Below, in pieces: positions 51,250 through 60,818 of a DNA stretch of 64,000 nucleotides. The position numbers and the translations under genes are program-made. Below the pieces are notes generated by a model. It saw only the letters and a list, made by a program, of their open reading frames with translations. It had not been told where the DNA came from and made no database searches. The first letter of the stretch is position 1, and every line of letters begins with the position of its first letter. The stretch is from Sphingobacterium sp. JB170 (lineage in GTDB: Bacteria > Bacteroidota > Bacteroidia > Sphingobacteriales > Sphingobacteriaceae), in assembly GCF_900163865.1 (NCBI RefSeq), contig NZ_FUKU01000055.1:1-64000 (forward strand). The letters run 5' to 3'.

Positions 51250-52935
51250 ATGAAGAATATAAATTTTAAATGGCCCTTATTGTTTGCGACATTTGCATGC
51301 GCCTTAAGCAGCTGCGAGAGTGACTTAGAGATCGTACCAATCGAGCAGCAGGTCTTGGAGCAGGTATTCGATACAAAGGATTCGGCGGGCGTGAATGCAA
51401 ACCGCTTCCTGACGGATTGCTACCGCTTTCTTCCCGAAACTGGTAATAGAGTAGGTGGAGATTTCCTGGATGCGGGTACCGATGACGCGCTTTCATCAAA
51501 CCCGACCAATACCTCCGTACAGCAGCTCGCATTAGGGACCTACACCGCCGACAGCTATCCGGATAACCGGTGGGGATCTTTCTACCGAGGTATCCGCAAG
51601 ACAAATATTTTTATCCACAACATTGACCGCGTGCCGCTCAAAGGGCAGCTCCAAAATGGAACACCCCTGAAAAGAGTATGGAAGGCTGAAGCCAAGTTCC
51701 TGCGCGCACTATTTTACTTCGAGCTGCTCAAGCGTCATGGGGGTATCCCCCTGCTAGGCGATGAGGTTTACCAGCTGGACGATAATATCGAGCTTTCCCG
51801 GAGTAGCTTTCAGCAGTGCGTGGATTATATTGCCGCCGAGTGCGATGCGATAAAAGATAGTTTGCGGACGGATCCTTTCGATCTGCCAAACTATGGACGA
51901 CCAACTAAAGCCGCTGCGCTGGCGCTGAAGTCGCGCCTTTTGCTGTACGCCGCAAGCCCGTTATTTAACGGCGAGAATATCGATGGGCAAAATCCCCTGA
52001 CAGGCTACGCTGACTTCTCGATCGAGCGGTGGCAGCTGGCCGAGAACGCGGCCATGGACGTCATGGACTTAAATCTATTCTTGCTAGAATCGGAGTTTAC
52101 AAATGTTTTTATCACCCGCAATAAAGAACGAATATTCGCCAAGCAGGGCGACAACAATACCAGCGTGGAGAATAACAATGGTCCCGTGGGGTACGCTGCC
52201 GGCATCAACAATGGCAGGACCAGTCCGACTCAGGAACTAGTGGACGCTTTCGGGATGGAAAATGGATTGGATATCACCGATCCCAACTCGGGATACAACG
52301 CCGAGGAGCCCTACCTGGGTCGAGATAAACGCTTCTATGCAACGGTATTTTATAATGGCGCGATGTGGTTAGGTCGTCCGGTGGAGACTTTCGAAGGGGG
52401 GTCGGACAAACCGGGAGGCTCGCAGCAGCAGACGAAAACAGGGTATTATCTGCGCAAGTTCATGGGAGATTTTGAATCATCGGTCAATTACAGCAACGTG
52501 AACCACGACCATATTTTATTTCGTTATGGCGAGATACTATTGAATTTCGCAGAGGCGCGCAATGAGCGTTTGTCGGCGCCTGATGGCTCGGTCTACGCGG
52601 CCGTTGAGCGTATTCGCGAGCGTGCCGGCCTGGCTCCTTTTGCACTTGCAGGTGGGTTGTCAAAATCGCAGATGCGAGAGATAATTCGTCAGGAACGGCG
52701 TAAGGAGCTGGCCTTTGAGGAGCACCGATTCTACGATGTGCGCCGCTGGAAAATCGCCGAGGACCAGTTTGACAAAGAACTGCACGCGGCGGTGATCTAC
52801 CAAACAAGTACCGGCACCATACGCCAAACCGTACCCGTCTTACAAATGAAATTTGAAACACGGATGTACTTGGCGCCGATTCCTTTTAGTGAGGTCATCA
52901 AGAACCCACAAATGGAGCAGAATCCAGGATGGTAA
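51250..52935 (+). CDS. SusD/RagB-type surface glycan-binding lipoprotein (second of pair)
   Basis: The ATG at 51250 gives a lipoprotein signal (MKNINFKWPLLFATFACALSSC, lipobox LSSC). A GTG at 51238 would add four residues. About 561 residues carry SusD features: KAEAKFLRALFYFELLKRHGG, AALALKSRLLLYAASPLFNGE, FRYGEILLNFAEARNE, RQERRKELAFEEHRFYDVRRWK and a final APIPFSEVIKNPQMEQNPGW. It follows the first SusC and precedes the second, so it could pair with either. Confidence 0.94.
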   Translation: MKNINFKWPLLFATFACALSSCESDLEIVPIEQQVLEQVFDTKDSAGVNANRFLTDCYRFLPETGNRVGGDFLDAGTDDALSSNPTNTSVQQLALGTYTADSYPDNRWGSFYRGIRKTNIFIHNIDRVPLKGQLQNGTPLKRVWKAEAKFLRALFYFELLKRHGGIPLLGDEVYQLDDNIELSRSSFQQCVDYIAAECDAIKDSLRTDPFDLPNYGRPTKAAALALKSRLLLYAASPLFNGENIDGQNPLTGYADFSIERWQLAENAAMDVMDLNLFLLESEFTNVFITRNKERIFAKQGDNNTSVENNNGPVGYAAGINNGRTSPTQELVDAFGMENGLDITDPNSGYNAEEPYLGRDKRFYATVFYNGAMWLGRPVETFEGGSDKPGGSQQQTKTGYYLRKFMGDFESSVNYSNVNHDHILFRYGEILLNFAEARNERLSAPDGSVYAAVERIRERAGLAPFALAGGLSKSQMREIIRQERRKELAFEEHRFYDVRRWKIAEDQFDKELHAAVIYQTSTGTIRQTVPVLQMKFETRMYLAPIPFSEVIKNPQMEQNPGW

Positions 52936-52951
52936 CCAAATCAATTAACCA

Positions 52952-55900
52952 ATGAAGTTTAATCTGATGAAAAAAAGTATATATATCATATTATTAACGG
53001 TCTTTGCTCCGTTTCTAATATTTGCACAGTCCATCATTACCGGGATTGTGAAGAATAATGCTGGACCCTTGGCAGGTGTCACGATCACGCAAAAAGGAGG
53101 TGGCACGGTTCAGTCCGATCGTAATGGTCGATTTAGTCTGCCAATAGATGGAAGTGGTATGCTCGTCTTTACCAATATAGGCTATGCAACTCAGGAGCGT
53201 AGCGTGCAGGATGAAAACGAAATAGAGGTTATTATGCAGTCGAGCGCGCAAGATATCAACGAAGTTGTTGTGGTCGGATTTGGGACTACCAAGAAGCTAA
53301 CCAATACGGGCGCGGTTAGCTCCATCAAGGGGGCTGATATCCGTAATGTGCCGACCTCTAGCGTGCAGAATGCGCTCACCGGGCGACTGCCGGGCTTCGT
53401 ATCGGTGCAACGGTCCGGTCAGCCGGGACGCGATGCCTCGGATTTTTATATCCGCGGGGTGAGCTCGCTCAACTCCGAAGGGAATCAGCCACTGATCATC
53501 GTGGACGATATCGAGTTTACCTACGAGCAGCTCTCGCAGATCAATGTCAACGAGATTGAGAGTATCTCGATATTGAAAGACGCTTCCACGACGGCCGTAT
53601 TTGGTATTAAAGGAGCCAACGGCGTACTTGTTGTGAAAACGCGCCGCGGGCAATCGGGCAAGCCACGGATCAATGTGCGCATGGAATCCGGGATGCAGAG
53701 TCCCGTAACGCGCCTCAAGTTTTTAGACGCCTATGAGTCGGCGCTACTATGGAATGAGGCGATAACCAATACGGAAGGCGATAACACCAACAAGCTGTTT
53801 GATCAGACCGCCTTGGAGCATTTCCGTATGGGGGATGATCCATACGGCCATCCCGATATCAACTGGTACGACCGTATTTTTAAGCCGGTAAGTTTTCAGT
53901 ACAACACTAATGTAGACATCTCGGGCGGTAGTGAGACGATCAAATATTTTATCTCCGGCGGCGCCCTTTCGCAAGATGGAAACCTGTACAGCTTTGCTAA
54001 TGAGGGGGATCAGATAAATAACAATTATTATTACCGTCGGTACAACCTGCGCTCGAACTTGGACGTCCAGGCGACCAAAAGCTTAAAGTTAAGGTTGGAC
54101 TTCCGGACAAACTTCAATAAAATTAACTCACCGCGCGCGGGAAATGTTGTCGGCGAAGTGTTCGACTTCAATAAGATTCGTCCTTGGTCTGCACCCTTTT
54201 TAAATCCGGATGGTTCATACACCTACGCGAATGATACACAGGAACTTCTGCCTACGGTTAATGCGCGGTTAGCGACAGCCGGTTATAATTTGGATCGTCG
54301 GAATGATATTAACATTCTCTTTGGTGGCAGCCAGGAGCTGGACGCTATCACCAAAGGACTTTCGTTCTCCACGCGTATCGCTTACGCGAGTGTTGAATCC
54401 AATAAACGCGAACAGGCGCGCGATGAGATCCCCGTATACCGGTATTACCCCTATACCGACGACTACCAGCTCAAAGGCGGCGCGCCCTATGTGCTCGGCA
54501 ATTACACCTTGCGCGCTTACCAAGGTGACTACAATAACCGCATGAATTTTCAGGCCAACTTCAATTATGACCGAACTTTTGGTGCCCACAATATAAGCTC
54601 CCTAGTGCTCTATAACAGAGAATCCTATAAAACTAAAGGCGACAAGAAGACCAACTGGATTCCGCAAAACTTTCAAGGATTTACCTGGCGTACGGGCTAC
54701 AATTACGACGAAAAATATATGTTGGACCTTACCTTAGCGTACAACGGGTCGGATCGCTTTCAATCCGACAAACGTTACGGTATCTTTCCGGCAATCTCAG
54801 TAGGGTACAACCTAGCGCGAGAGGAATTTTTCAAACAGCGGTTTGATTTTGTCGATCTTTTTAAAATCAGAGGATCCTACGGGGTTGTCGGTTCAGACAA
54901 GGTCGCGGGCGACCGCTATTTATTTCAGCAAGTGTACAACGATGGCGGAGACTACTCATTTGGCGAAACACATCAATCCGCGCCAGGAATAGTGGAGGGT
55001 AACTTAGGCAACCCGATTGTAACTTGGGAAAAGCAGCGGTCTTTTGACGTGGGGCTAGAAATGAACATGTTTAAAAGTAAATTTTCATTGGTCATTGATT
55101 ATTTTAATAACATACGATATGATCAGCTGGTCACCTCGCAGTCGCTGCCAATTAACATTGGCGTAGGAGTGTCCCCATCGAATATTGCCCGTGTGCGCAA
55201 CCGCGGGTTAGAGTTTGAACTGAACTATAATGACCATATCGGCGCGTTCAATTATAATGTAAAAGGCGTATTTACCTACTTTAAGAATAAGATCCTATTT
55301 CAAGACGAGCCAATGCCTGCTTATCCATGGCTACAGCTGACCGGGCATCAGATTAATCAGCCTATTGGCTACCTGTTTGATGGGTTTTACTCCGAAGATA
55401 ATATCGCCGATAGTCCAAAACCAACAGGAGGTTATGTGGTGCAGCCGGGCGATTTGCGTTACAAAGACCTTAATGAGGATGGTATTATTGATGATTACGA
55501 TAGGACAACTATTGGCAGGCCAAACATTCCCAATACCAGTTTTGGTATTACTCTGGGCGGAAGCTACAAAGGCTTTAGCTTTAGCGCGCTACTGCAAGGG
55601 ACGACCAGTTATAGTTTTAGTGTGCATGGTAGCGGTATCGAGCCTTTCCAGAGTCAGTTTCAACCTATTCATCAAGAGCGCTGGACGCCGCAAACAGCAG
55701 CGACCGCTAAATTTCCACGCTTGACGACAAACCCGACAACGATAAGTAGCCCTTCCTCGTATATGTCAGATTTTTGGTTAATCGACGCGACCTACCTCAG
55801 GCTAAAAACTGTTGAGTTGGGCTACCAGTTACCAGACCGCTGGTTGCCTCTTAAGATTAACAACGCGCGGGCGTATTTGAGCGGCTATAACCTGTTTACA

Positions 55901-56011
55901 TGGACCAATTACTCCTTGTATCAGCAGGACCCGGAGGTTACTTCCAATACCGCTGGTGATGCTTATCAAAACCAAAGGGTCGTAAACTTAGGAATTCAGA
56001 TAGGTTTTTAA
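52952..56011 (+). CDS. SusC-type TonB-dependent receptor (second of pair)
   Basis: A 1019-residue protein; the start may be the ATG at 52952 or, equally, codon 6 (52967). Signal peptide ends LIFAQS. A carboxypeptidase-regulatory-like domain (about 26-105: IITGIVKNNAGPLAGVTITQ), the canonical NEVVVVGFGTTKK, and a plug with SSVQNALTGRLPGFV, FYIRGVSSLN and AVFGIKGANGVLVVKT follow. The barrel ends RVVNLGIQIGF. No STN domain. It is the last gene of the operon, with no SusD downstream, so its partner must be upstream. Confidence 0.95.
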   Translation: MKFNLMKKSIYIILLTVFAPFLIFAQSIITGIVKNNAGPLAGVTITQKGGGTVQSDRNGRFSLPIDGSGMLVFTNIGYATQERSVQDENEIEVIMQSSAQDINEVVVVGFGTTKKLTNTGAVSSIKGADIRNVPTSSVQNALTGRLPGFVSVQRSGQPGRDASDFYIRGVSSLNSEGNQPLIIVDDIEFTYEQLSQINVNEIESISILKDASTTAVFGIKGANGVLVVKTRRGQSGKPRINVRMESGMQSPVTRLKFLDAYESALLWNEAITNTEGDNTNKLFDQTALEHFRMGDDPYGHPDINWYDRIFKPVSFQYNTNVDISGGSETIKYFISGGALSQDGNLYSFANEGDQINNNYYYRRYNLRSNLDVQATKSLKLRLDFRTNFNKINSPRAGNVVGEVFDFNKIRPWSAPFLNPDGSYTYANDTQELLPTVNARLATAGYNLDRRNDINILFGGSQELDAITKGLSFSTRIAYASVESNKREQARDEIPVYRYYPYTDDYQLKGGAPYVLGNYTLRAYQGDYNNRMNFQANFNYDRTFGAHNISSLVLYNRESYKTKGDKKTNWIPQNFQGFTWRTGYNYDEKYMLDLTLAYNGSDRFQSDKRYGIFPAISVGYNLAREEFFKQRFDFVDLFKIRGSYGVVGSDKVAGDRYLFQQVYNDGGDYSFGETHQSAPGIVEGNLGNPIVTWEKQRSFDVGLEMNMFKSKFSLVIDYFNNIRYDQLVTSQSLPINIGVGVSPSNIARVRNRGLEFELNYNDHIGAFNYNVKGVFTYFKNKILFQDEPMPAYPWLQLTGHQINQPIGYLFDGFYSEDNIADSPKPTGGYVVQPGDLRYKDLNEDGIIDDYDRTTIGRPNIPNTSFGITLGGSYKGFSFSALLQGTTSYSFSVHGSGIEPFQSQFQPIHQERWTPQTAATAKFPRLTTNPTTISSPSSYMSDFWLIDATYLRLKTVELGYQLPDRWLPLKINNARAYLSGYNLFTWTNYSLYQQDPEVTSNTAGDAYQNQRVVNLGIQIGF

Positions 56012-56501
56012 CCCTAGCAGCGCACAACACTTTGAAAAGTTCATTTCGAAATGCTGCATCGGTTAACAATTAGGAGCGGAAATCAAGCGGAGATGACACG
56101 AACAATAACGTAATGTTAAATGCCTACAGCACGGATGCTATCATGGCAATATATCACGACATAATCGGCGAACCTGCCGGTATGGGCGTGATAACCAGTC
56201 GACACGGGTGCCAGTTTCTCTCCGTGATCACCCAAGCCAATATAGGGGGGAATGTCTCGATGTGTTATCGCTAATTGTCGGGGAAAATCAATTGGCAATA
56301 TTTCGCGAATATAGAAATCGGGCAGGGTTGTAAAACCGTGTATTATACTGGCAACGATCTCGCTTATTTTTCGCGCACCTTGAGTGGCTAAAAAATTTAA
56401 CCAGAATGCAGTTTAACATTAAATAACTATTAAAGAATGGTTTTTTAGAAACATAGTGTGCCCTTATTGGTTATTAGATTAAACAAAAGAAAGGAAATAT
56501 T
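56012..56501. other. Intergenic region after the mannoside locus
   Basis: About 490 bases with no convincing gene. A 60-codon minus-strand frame (56116-56298) is open and has an IGLGDHGEKL...DYVVIYC stretch slightly like an AraC N-terminal part, but it is too short to call. No clear terminator follows the last SusC. Confidence 0.3.
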
Positions 56502-56687
56502 ATGAGTGAATTAACATGGAAAGGCCGTTGGAACGAGATCAAAGGAAAAGTTAAACAGCAATATGCTGATCTAACAGATGACGATTTACTTTATGCAGAA
56601 GGACAAGAAGAAGAACTTCTGGGTAAGTTGCAAAAGAAAACTGGTAAGACTAAAGATGAGGTCAACAATTGGTTGAATGATATGTAA
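56502..56687 (+). CDS. CsbD-family stress protein
   Basis: A 61-residue protein fitting CsbD: an N-terminal LTWKGRWNEIKGKVKQQYADLTDDDL segment, then EGQEEELLGKLQKKTGKTKDEVNNWL, all charged helix. CsbD proteins are small, abundant stress-induced cytoplasmic proteins with no known biochemical activity. A good AAAGAAAGGAAA ribosome-site region precedes the ATG by 8 bases, and a strong terminator follows, so it is a single-gene transcript. Confidence 0.93.
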   Translation: MSELTWKGRWNEIKGKVKQQYADLTDDDLLYAEGQEEELLGKLQKKTGKTKDEVNNWLNDM

Positions 56688-56708
56688 GATATTTTAACTT
56701 CGTATAAT

Positions 56709-56743
56709 AAAAAGGAGTAAGCTGAAACAGTTTACTCCTTTTT
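56709..56743. terminator. Strong terminator after the CsbD gene
   Basis: A 16-pair hairpin (56709-56724 with 56728-56743, including one G-U pair) has an AAA loop. The arms carry AAAAAGGAGTAA and its complement, ending in a T-run on both strands, so it works in either direction. Confidence 0.9.
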
Positions 56744-56910
56744 ATATCTAAAAGGATACTGCAAAAGAAATAAGAAAATTATGATTAGAAACGACACTAT
56801 CCCATGCATTTGCTGGATCGCCTTTTTTTTCCGTATAGAAACCGTGATAATTAAATATAAATAACTATAAATCAACTAAAACAACACCATTTTGAAATTT
56901 GGTTGATTTC

Positions 56911-57966
56911 CTATACGCGATATATAAAAGCATTGATGTTCATACCTGCACCGACCGAAGCAAAAAGTAAAATATTTCCGGAATTAAATGTGTGATTGTC
57001 CAGCATACCTCTATTAATTAGGTCATACAGCGTTGGCACTGTTGCGACGCTGCTGTTTCCTAATGTGCCGATAGTCATCGGCATTATATTGTCCGGCGGA
57101 GTGAGATCATATAATTTGAAAAACCGTTCAATAATTGCAATATCCATTTTTTCATTTGCTTGATGTATGAGGATTTTGCTAATCTCTGAAATATCAACCT
57201 CCGCTTTCTCTAAGCATTGCTTTAGAGCAAGCGGAACGTTAGTCAAGGCGAATTCATATATTTTTCGTCCTTTCATTTTTATGTACCTATGATCGTCGTT
57301 TCGTTCCGTATTAAATGAGGGCCCGAAGTTTAGATACGAAGTTTCGATTAGGCTATAGGTCGCACTTTCAAAAGCGAGTAATCCAACATCATTGCTGGAC
57401 TGTTCTACAATCACCGCGCCGGCACCATCGGCATAGATCATTGAGTCGCGATCGTGTGGATCTGTCACGCGAGAAAGTGTTTCTGCACCAATTACTAGAC
57501 ACCGATTTGCCATCCCAGCTTTAATAAAAGCGTTTGCTTGAATCATTCCTTCAACCCATCCTGGACAGCCGAAAAGTAAATCGTATGCAACGCATTTGGG
57601 GTTTTTTATCCCCAGTTTATGTTTCACACGTGCAGCTATACTTGGCACGGTATCAGATTGGATTGAGCCTTCCAAAATATCACCATAATTGTGAGCTAGA
57701 ATAATGTAATCGATCGATTCGCTATCAATTGCCGCATGTTCGATTGCTTTTCTTGCCGCAGCCGCAGCCATGTCGGAAGTGACAAAACCATCTTCGACAT
57801 AACGGCGCTCTTCAATTCCTGTAATATCCTTGAATTTTTTAATGATATTTTCGGTGTCAGGTAGTACTTTTCCACTCGAATCATGAAAAGAGTGATTTAA
57901 GAAATAGTCATTTTTAATTACTAATTCCGGAATAAAACTGCCCGACCCTATAATTTTTATATTCAT
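56911..57966 (-). CDS. FabH-like 3-oxoacyl-ACP synthase III / ketosynthase III
   Basis: A 351-residue thiolase-fold condensing enzyme. The catalytic triad is visible: Cys134 in LFGCPGWVEGM, His268 in ILIHQANEKM, and Asn304 in TLGNSSVATVP. Standard FabH blocks include ITGIEERRYVEDG (about 48-60), DGAGAVIVEQS and the C-terminal GNILLFASVGAGMNINAFIYR. It condenses an acyl-CoA with malonyl-ACP, or acts as a 3-oxoacyl-ACP synthase-like accessory enzyme. It is not near other fab genes, so a secondary-lipid or alkyl-resorcinol/olefin-type role is possible. Monocistronic on the minus strand. Confidence 0.85.
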   Translation of the reverse strand: MNIKIIGSGSFIPELVIKNDYFLNHSFHDSSGKVLPDTENIIKKFKDITGIEERRYVEDGFVTSDMAAAAARKAIEHAAIDSESIDYIILAHNYGDILEGSIQSDTVPSIAARVKHKLGIKNPKCVAYDLLFGCPGWVEGMIQANAFIKAGMANRCLVIGAETLSRVTDPHDRDSMIYADGAGAVIVEQSSNDVGLLAFESATYSLIETSYLNFGPSFNTERNDDHRYIKMKGRKIYEFALTNVPLALKQCLEKAEVDISEISKILIHQANEKMDIAIIERFFKLYDLTPPDNIMPMTIGTLGNSSVATVPTLYDLINRGMLDNHTFNSGNILLFASVGAGMNINAFIYRV

Positions 57967-58222
57967 GCGTATGTTGAATGTCTAATTGATAACAGTGCTA
58001 CTTAAAGCGCCGAGGTAATATCGGAATTAATTCGGGTTAAACCTAATGCTAGACCGTCAAATCAATACAATCTAATATTCAGCGAAACGTAAGATTTCAC
58101 AGACTAATAATTTTGTCCGTAATTATTTTGTATATTTCTTTGATCATTCGAGCTACCATATCCGTGCTTCATTGTTCAATAGGTGTAATTTTTTAAAAAA
58201 AAATTGGCGTTATGTTTGGAGA

Positions 58223-58750
58223 AATATGACTTGTCGTGTCCGTTTGGCTATGACGGAAAAGGCGGTTTGAGAAAGCGTTATAGGTGTTCCCATTTCATGA
58301 TAAAGAACAATTTGAGTGTAAAAGCTATTTGCTTGACAAAGATTTTAAAACATGCCTAGAAGAAAACTATTTTGAATATTTTTCGAACACGGTGGGGGTG
58401 TTCATTGAACACGCTCGTGAGATGGGGTTAATAGGTGGCTCAGAAGGCTTGGGATACAAATTAGAGAACGCAGTTGTTGCAAATTCAATAAATGCGCATA
58501 GGTTTAGTCATTATGCAAAGGAGGTTCTCGAATCGTATTTATATCCGCAGCAAGTTGAAGATGAATTCTACGCGGTGCAACTAGTCAGTGTGCGTGCTGT
58601 TCCGTTTTCGTGTTTGATCGAAAATATGTGGTATCTGGAGCGCAATCGGAAGAGGATTTTATAAAAGTGTTGAGCAAGTGTTTTAAGGAACGGGAGGGGA
58701 AGGTAATTCAATTTTCGATAGTGAATATTTGCAATCAAATTCTTGTGTAA
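58223..58750 (+). pseudogene. Decayed DsbA-family (FrnE-like) oxidoreductase
   Basis: Pieces of a FrnE/2-hydroxychromene-isomerase-like DsbA protein appear in order but in different frames. Near 58225-58260 YDLSCPFGYDGK is the active-site region, with CPxC changed to CPFG. KRRFEKAL then a TAG leads to VFPFHDKEQFECKSYLL. The open frame 58284-58664 includes AREMGLIGGSEGLGYKLENAVVANSINAHRFSHYAKE. A frameshift near 58602 continues as VFVFDRKYVVSGAQSEEDFIKVL. About 50 residues expected after SHYAK are missing. The active-site Cys loss, one stop and at least two frameshifts show it is dead. Confidence 0.75.
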
Positions 58751-58818
58751 CAGATAAATGAAATTAATTGCAGCGATGAAATTGGGATATCGGTGTCTAA
58801 AAAGTCACGCTTGTTTCG

Positions 58819-58832
58819 TCTCGTACACGAGA
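58819..58832. promoter_or_regulatory. Short inverted repeat upstream of gpsA
   Basis: TCTCGT-AC-ACGAGA lies 9 bases upstream of the -7 box, where a -33 element would be, so it could be an operator. Chance is possible for so short a repeat. Confidence 0.3.
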
Positions 58833-58841
58833 ATTAATGTG

Positions 58842-58849
58842 TATATTTG
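58842..58849 (+). promoter_or_regulatory. -7 box of the gpsA-hemF operon
   Basis: TATATTTG fits TAnnTTTG, 33 bases before the gpsA ATG at 58883. It overlaps the alternative TTG frame start at 58847, which argues against that start. Confidence 0.5.
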
Positions 58850-58882
58850 CTTTGGAAACAGAGAGAAATAAACAGCAAATTT

Positions 58883-59893
58883 ATGGGTTTTTCGAAAGAG
58901 AAGATAGGGATGGTGGGGAGCGGTAGCTGGGCTACAGCGATGATCAAGATACTGGGTGACAATACTACCCAAAAAGATATTCTTTGGTGGATACGAAAGG
59001 ATGCAGATTTGCAGTACATCAAGTCGTACCGACATAATCCCAGCTATTTGAGCGCCGTGGAGGTTCGTGTCGAAGCGGAAAATCTATATCTCGATGCCAA
59101 ATCCGTTGTCCAGAAATCAGATATTGTTGTGTTGAACACTCCATCGGCTTATTTAAAAGATGCGTTGAAAGATGTTCAGCCATCCGATTTTAAGGACAAA
59201 ATTGTAGTCTCGGCGATTAAGGGTATCATACCCGACGAAAATTTGATTGTCGGTGAGTATCTTACCCGCAAATACAACATCTCGTTAGAAAATATTGTCG
59301 TAGTGGGAGGGCCATGTCATGCTGAGGAAGTATCCGCAGAGAAATTATCCTATTTAACGTTAGCATCTAAAGATCAAGGGAACGCCGAGCGAGTCGCAGA
59401 ATATTTTAGGAATCGTTATATTAATTCGATAATATCCGCAGATACATTTGGGGTCGAATATGGTGCCGTGTTAAAAAATATTTACGCGTTGGCCGGAGGA
59501 GTTTGTCACGGTTTAGGATTTGGAGACAATTTTCTTGCCGTGCTAATTTCAAACGCGATTCGCGAGATGGAGGTTTGTTTGACAGCCATTGACCCGGAAG
59601 CCGATCGCGAGATTAATGCATCCGCCTACTTAGGTGATTTGCTGGTAACGGCCTATTCTCAATTTAGTAGGAACCGTACATTTGGTCACATGATTGGCAA
59701 AGGTTACACAGTACAATCAGCACAACTGGAAATGAATATGGTTGCCGAAGGGTATTATGCGTCGGCATGTATTCAAAATATCATACATCGCTATCATTTG
59801 GAAATGCCTATTTGTAATATGGTCTATCAGATATTATACCGTAAACAAGATGCAGCAACTGAGGTTAAAAAATTAGTTTCAAAATTAAGTTAA
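58883..59893 (+). CDS. gpsA: NAD(P)-dependent glycerol-3-phosphate dehydrogenase
   Basis: About 336 residues from the ATG at 58883; the longer frame would start inside the promoter. It reduces dihydroxyacetone phosphate to sn-glycerol-3-phosphate for phospholipid synthesis in the cytoplasm. The Rossmann motif reads GMVGSGSWATAMIKIL near residues 9-24. Further marks are SDIVVLNTPSAYLKDAL, GPCHAEEVSAEKLSYL, the catalytic-Lys region EYGAVLKNIYALAGGVCHGLGFGDN, and AYLGDLLVTAYSQFSRNRTFGHMIGKG. The length is typical. hemF follows with no gap (its ATG immediately after the stop), so the two are translationally coupled. Confidence 0.95.
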   Translation: MGFSKEKIGMVGSGSWATAMIKILGDNTTQKDILWWIRKDADLQYIKSYRHNPSYLSAVEVRVEAENLYLDAKSVVQKSDIVVLNTPSAYLKDALKDVQPSDFKDKIVVSAIKGIIPDENLIVGEYLTRKYNISLENIVVVGGPCHAEEVSAEKLSYLTLASKDQGNAERVAEYFRNRYINSIISADTFGVEYGAVLKNIYALAGGVCHGLGFGDNFLAVLISNAIREMEVCLTAIDPEADREINASAYLGDLLVTAYSQFSRNRTFGHMIGKGYTVQSAQLEMNMVAEGYYASACIQNIIHRYHLEMPICNMVYQILYRKQDAATEVKKLVSKLS

Positions 59894-60793
59894 ATGGGAA
59901 TAACGAAAGAAGAAATAGTAATCGGCTACCAAGCGATTCAAGATGAGATAACTAAAGATTTAGAGTTACTCGATGGCAAAGCGTTTTTTCAGCAGGAACT
60001 GTGGAATCGTGAAGGAGGTGGGGGTGGAAAGACTCGTATTATACAAGACGGAAATATCTTAGAGAAAGGTGGTGTTAATTTTTCGGCTGTTCAAGGTAAA
60101 CTTCCGCAGGCGATTATGGATGCCTTTGGTGTGGAAGAGGAAAACTTTTTCGCTACCGGCGTGTCCATCGTAATTCACCCGAACAATCCGTGGGTCCCTA
60201 TCATTCACATGAACATTCGTTATTTTGAATTAAACGAGCAAATTCGCTGGTTTGGTGGCGGAATTGATTTAACGCCTCACTACGTTATTCCCGAGGACGC
60301 AAAATATTTTCATCAACAGGTGAAATCGACATGCGATAATTATCATCATTCATTTTACGAGGATTTTAAAACCAAGGCAGATGATTATTTTTATATTAAG
60401 CACCGGGATGAAACGCGAGGAATCGGAGGTGTTTTTTACGATAAATTAACGCCCGAGAAAACTGGTTTAACCTTTGACCAGATCTACAGGTTTTCGTGTG
60501 ATTTGGGGCGATCATTTGTTCCTATATACAAAGAATTAGTGAATAGAAACCGCCATAAAACATTCTCTGAGCAAGAAAAGGAATGGCAGTTTTTAAGAAG
60601 AGGGCGTTATGTAGAATTTAATTTGGTATACGATTCGGGTACTCGGTTTGGACTGGAAACGAATGGTCGAATTGAATCTATTTTGATGAGTCTTCCTGCG
60701 CAAGCGAATTGGGCATATAATTTTCAGCCAATTGTCGGATCCCCGGAATATGAAACATTGGCTTTTTTGAAAAAGGGCACTAATTGGGTCTAA
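59894..60793 (+). CDS. hemF: Oxygen-dependent coproporphyrinogen III oxidase
   Basis: A 299-residue HemF enzyme. It oxidatively decarboxylates coproporphyrinogen III to protoporphyrinogen IX with O2 in haem synthesis. Family blocks are WNREGGGGGKTRII, GVNFSAVQGKLP, ATGVSIVIHPNNPWVPIIHMNIRYFE, WFGGGIDLTPHYV, RGIGGVFYDKL, GRYVEFNLVYDSGTRFGLETNGRIESILMSLP and a C-terminal GSPEYETLAFLKKGTNWV. Conserved His residues in the HPNNPW and DLTPHY motifs are present. The length is normal. It abuts gpsA directly. Confidence 0.96.
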   Translation: MGITKEEIVIGYQAIQDEITKDLELLDGKAFFQQELWNREGGGGGKTRIIQDGNILEKGGVNFSAVQGKLPQAIMDAFGVEEENFFATGVSIVIHPNNPWVPIIHMNIRYFELNEQIRWFGGGIDLTPHYVIPEDAKYFHQQVKSTCDNYHHSFYEDFKTKADDYFYIKHRDETRGIGGVFYDKLTPEKTGLTFDQIYRFSCDLGRSFVPIYKELVNRNRHKTFSEQEKEWQFLRRGRYVEFNLVYDSGTRFGLETNGRIESILMSLPAQANWAYNFQPIVGSPEYETLAFLKKGTNWV

Positions 60794-60818
60794 TAAATTA
60801 CAAGCTTAAAAAATATAA

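Noticed and set aside
56116..56298. 60-codon minus-strand frame with an AraC-like phrase (DYVVIYC)
   Set aside because: Too short, no HTH, no upstream signal; similarity may be chance.
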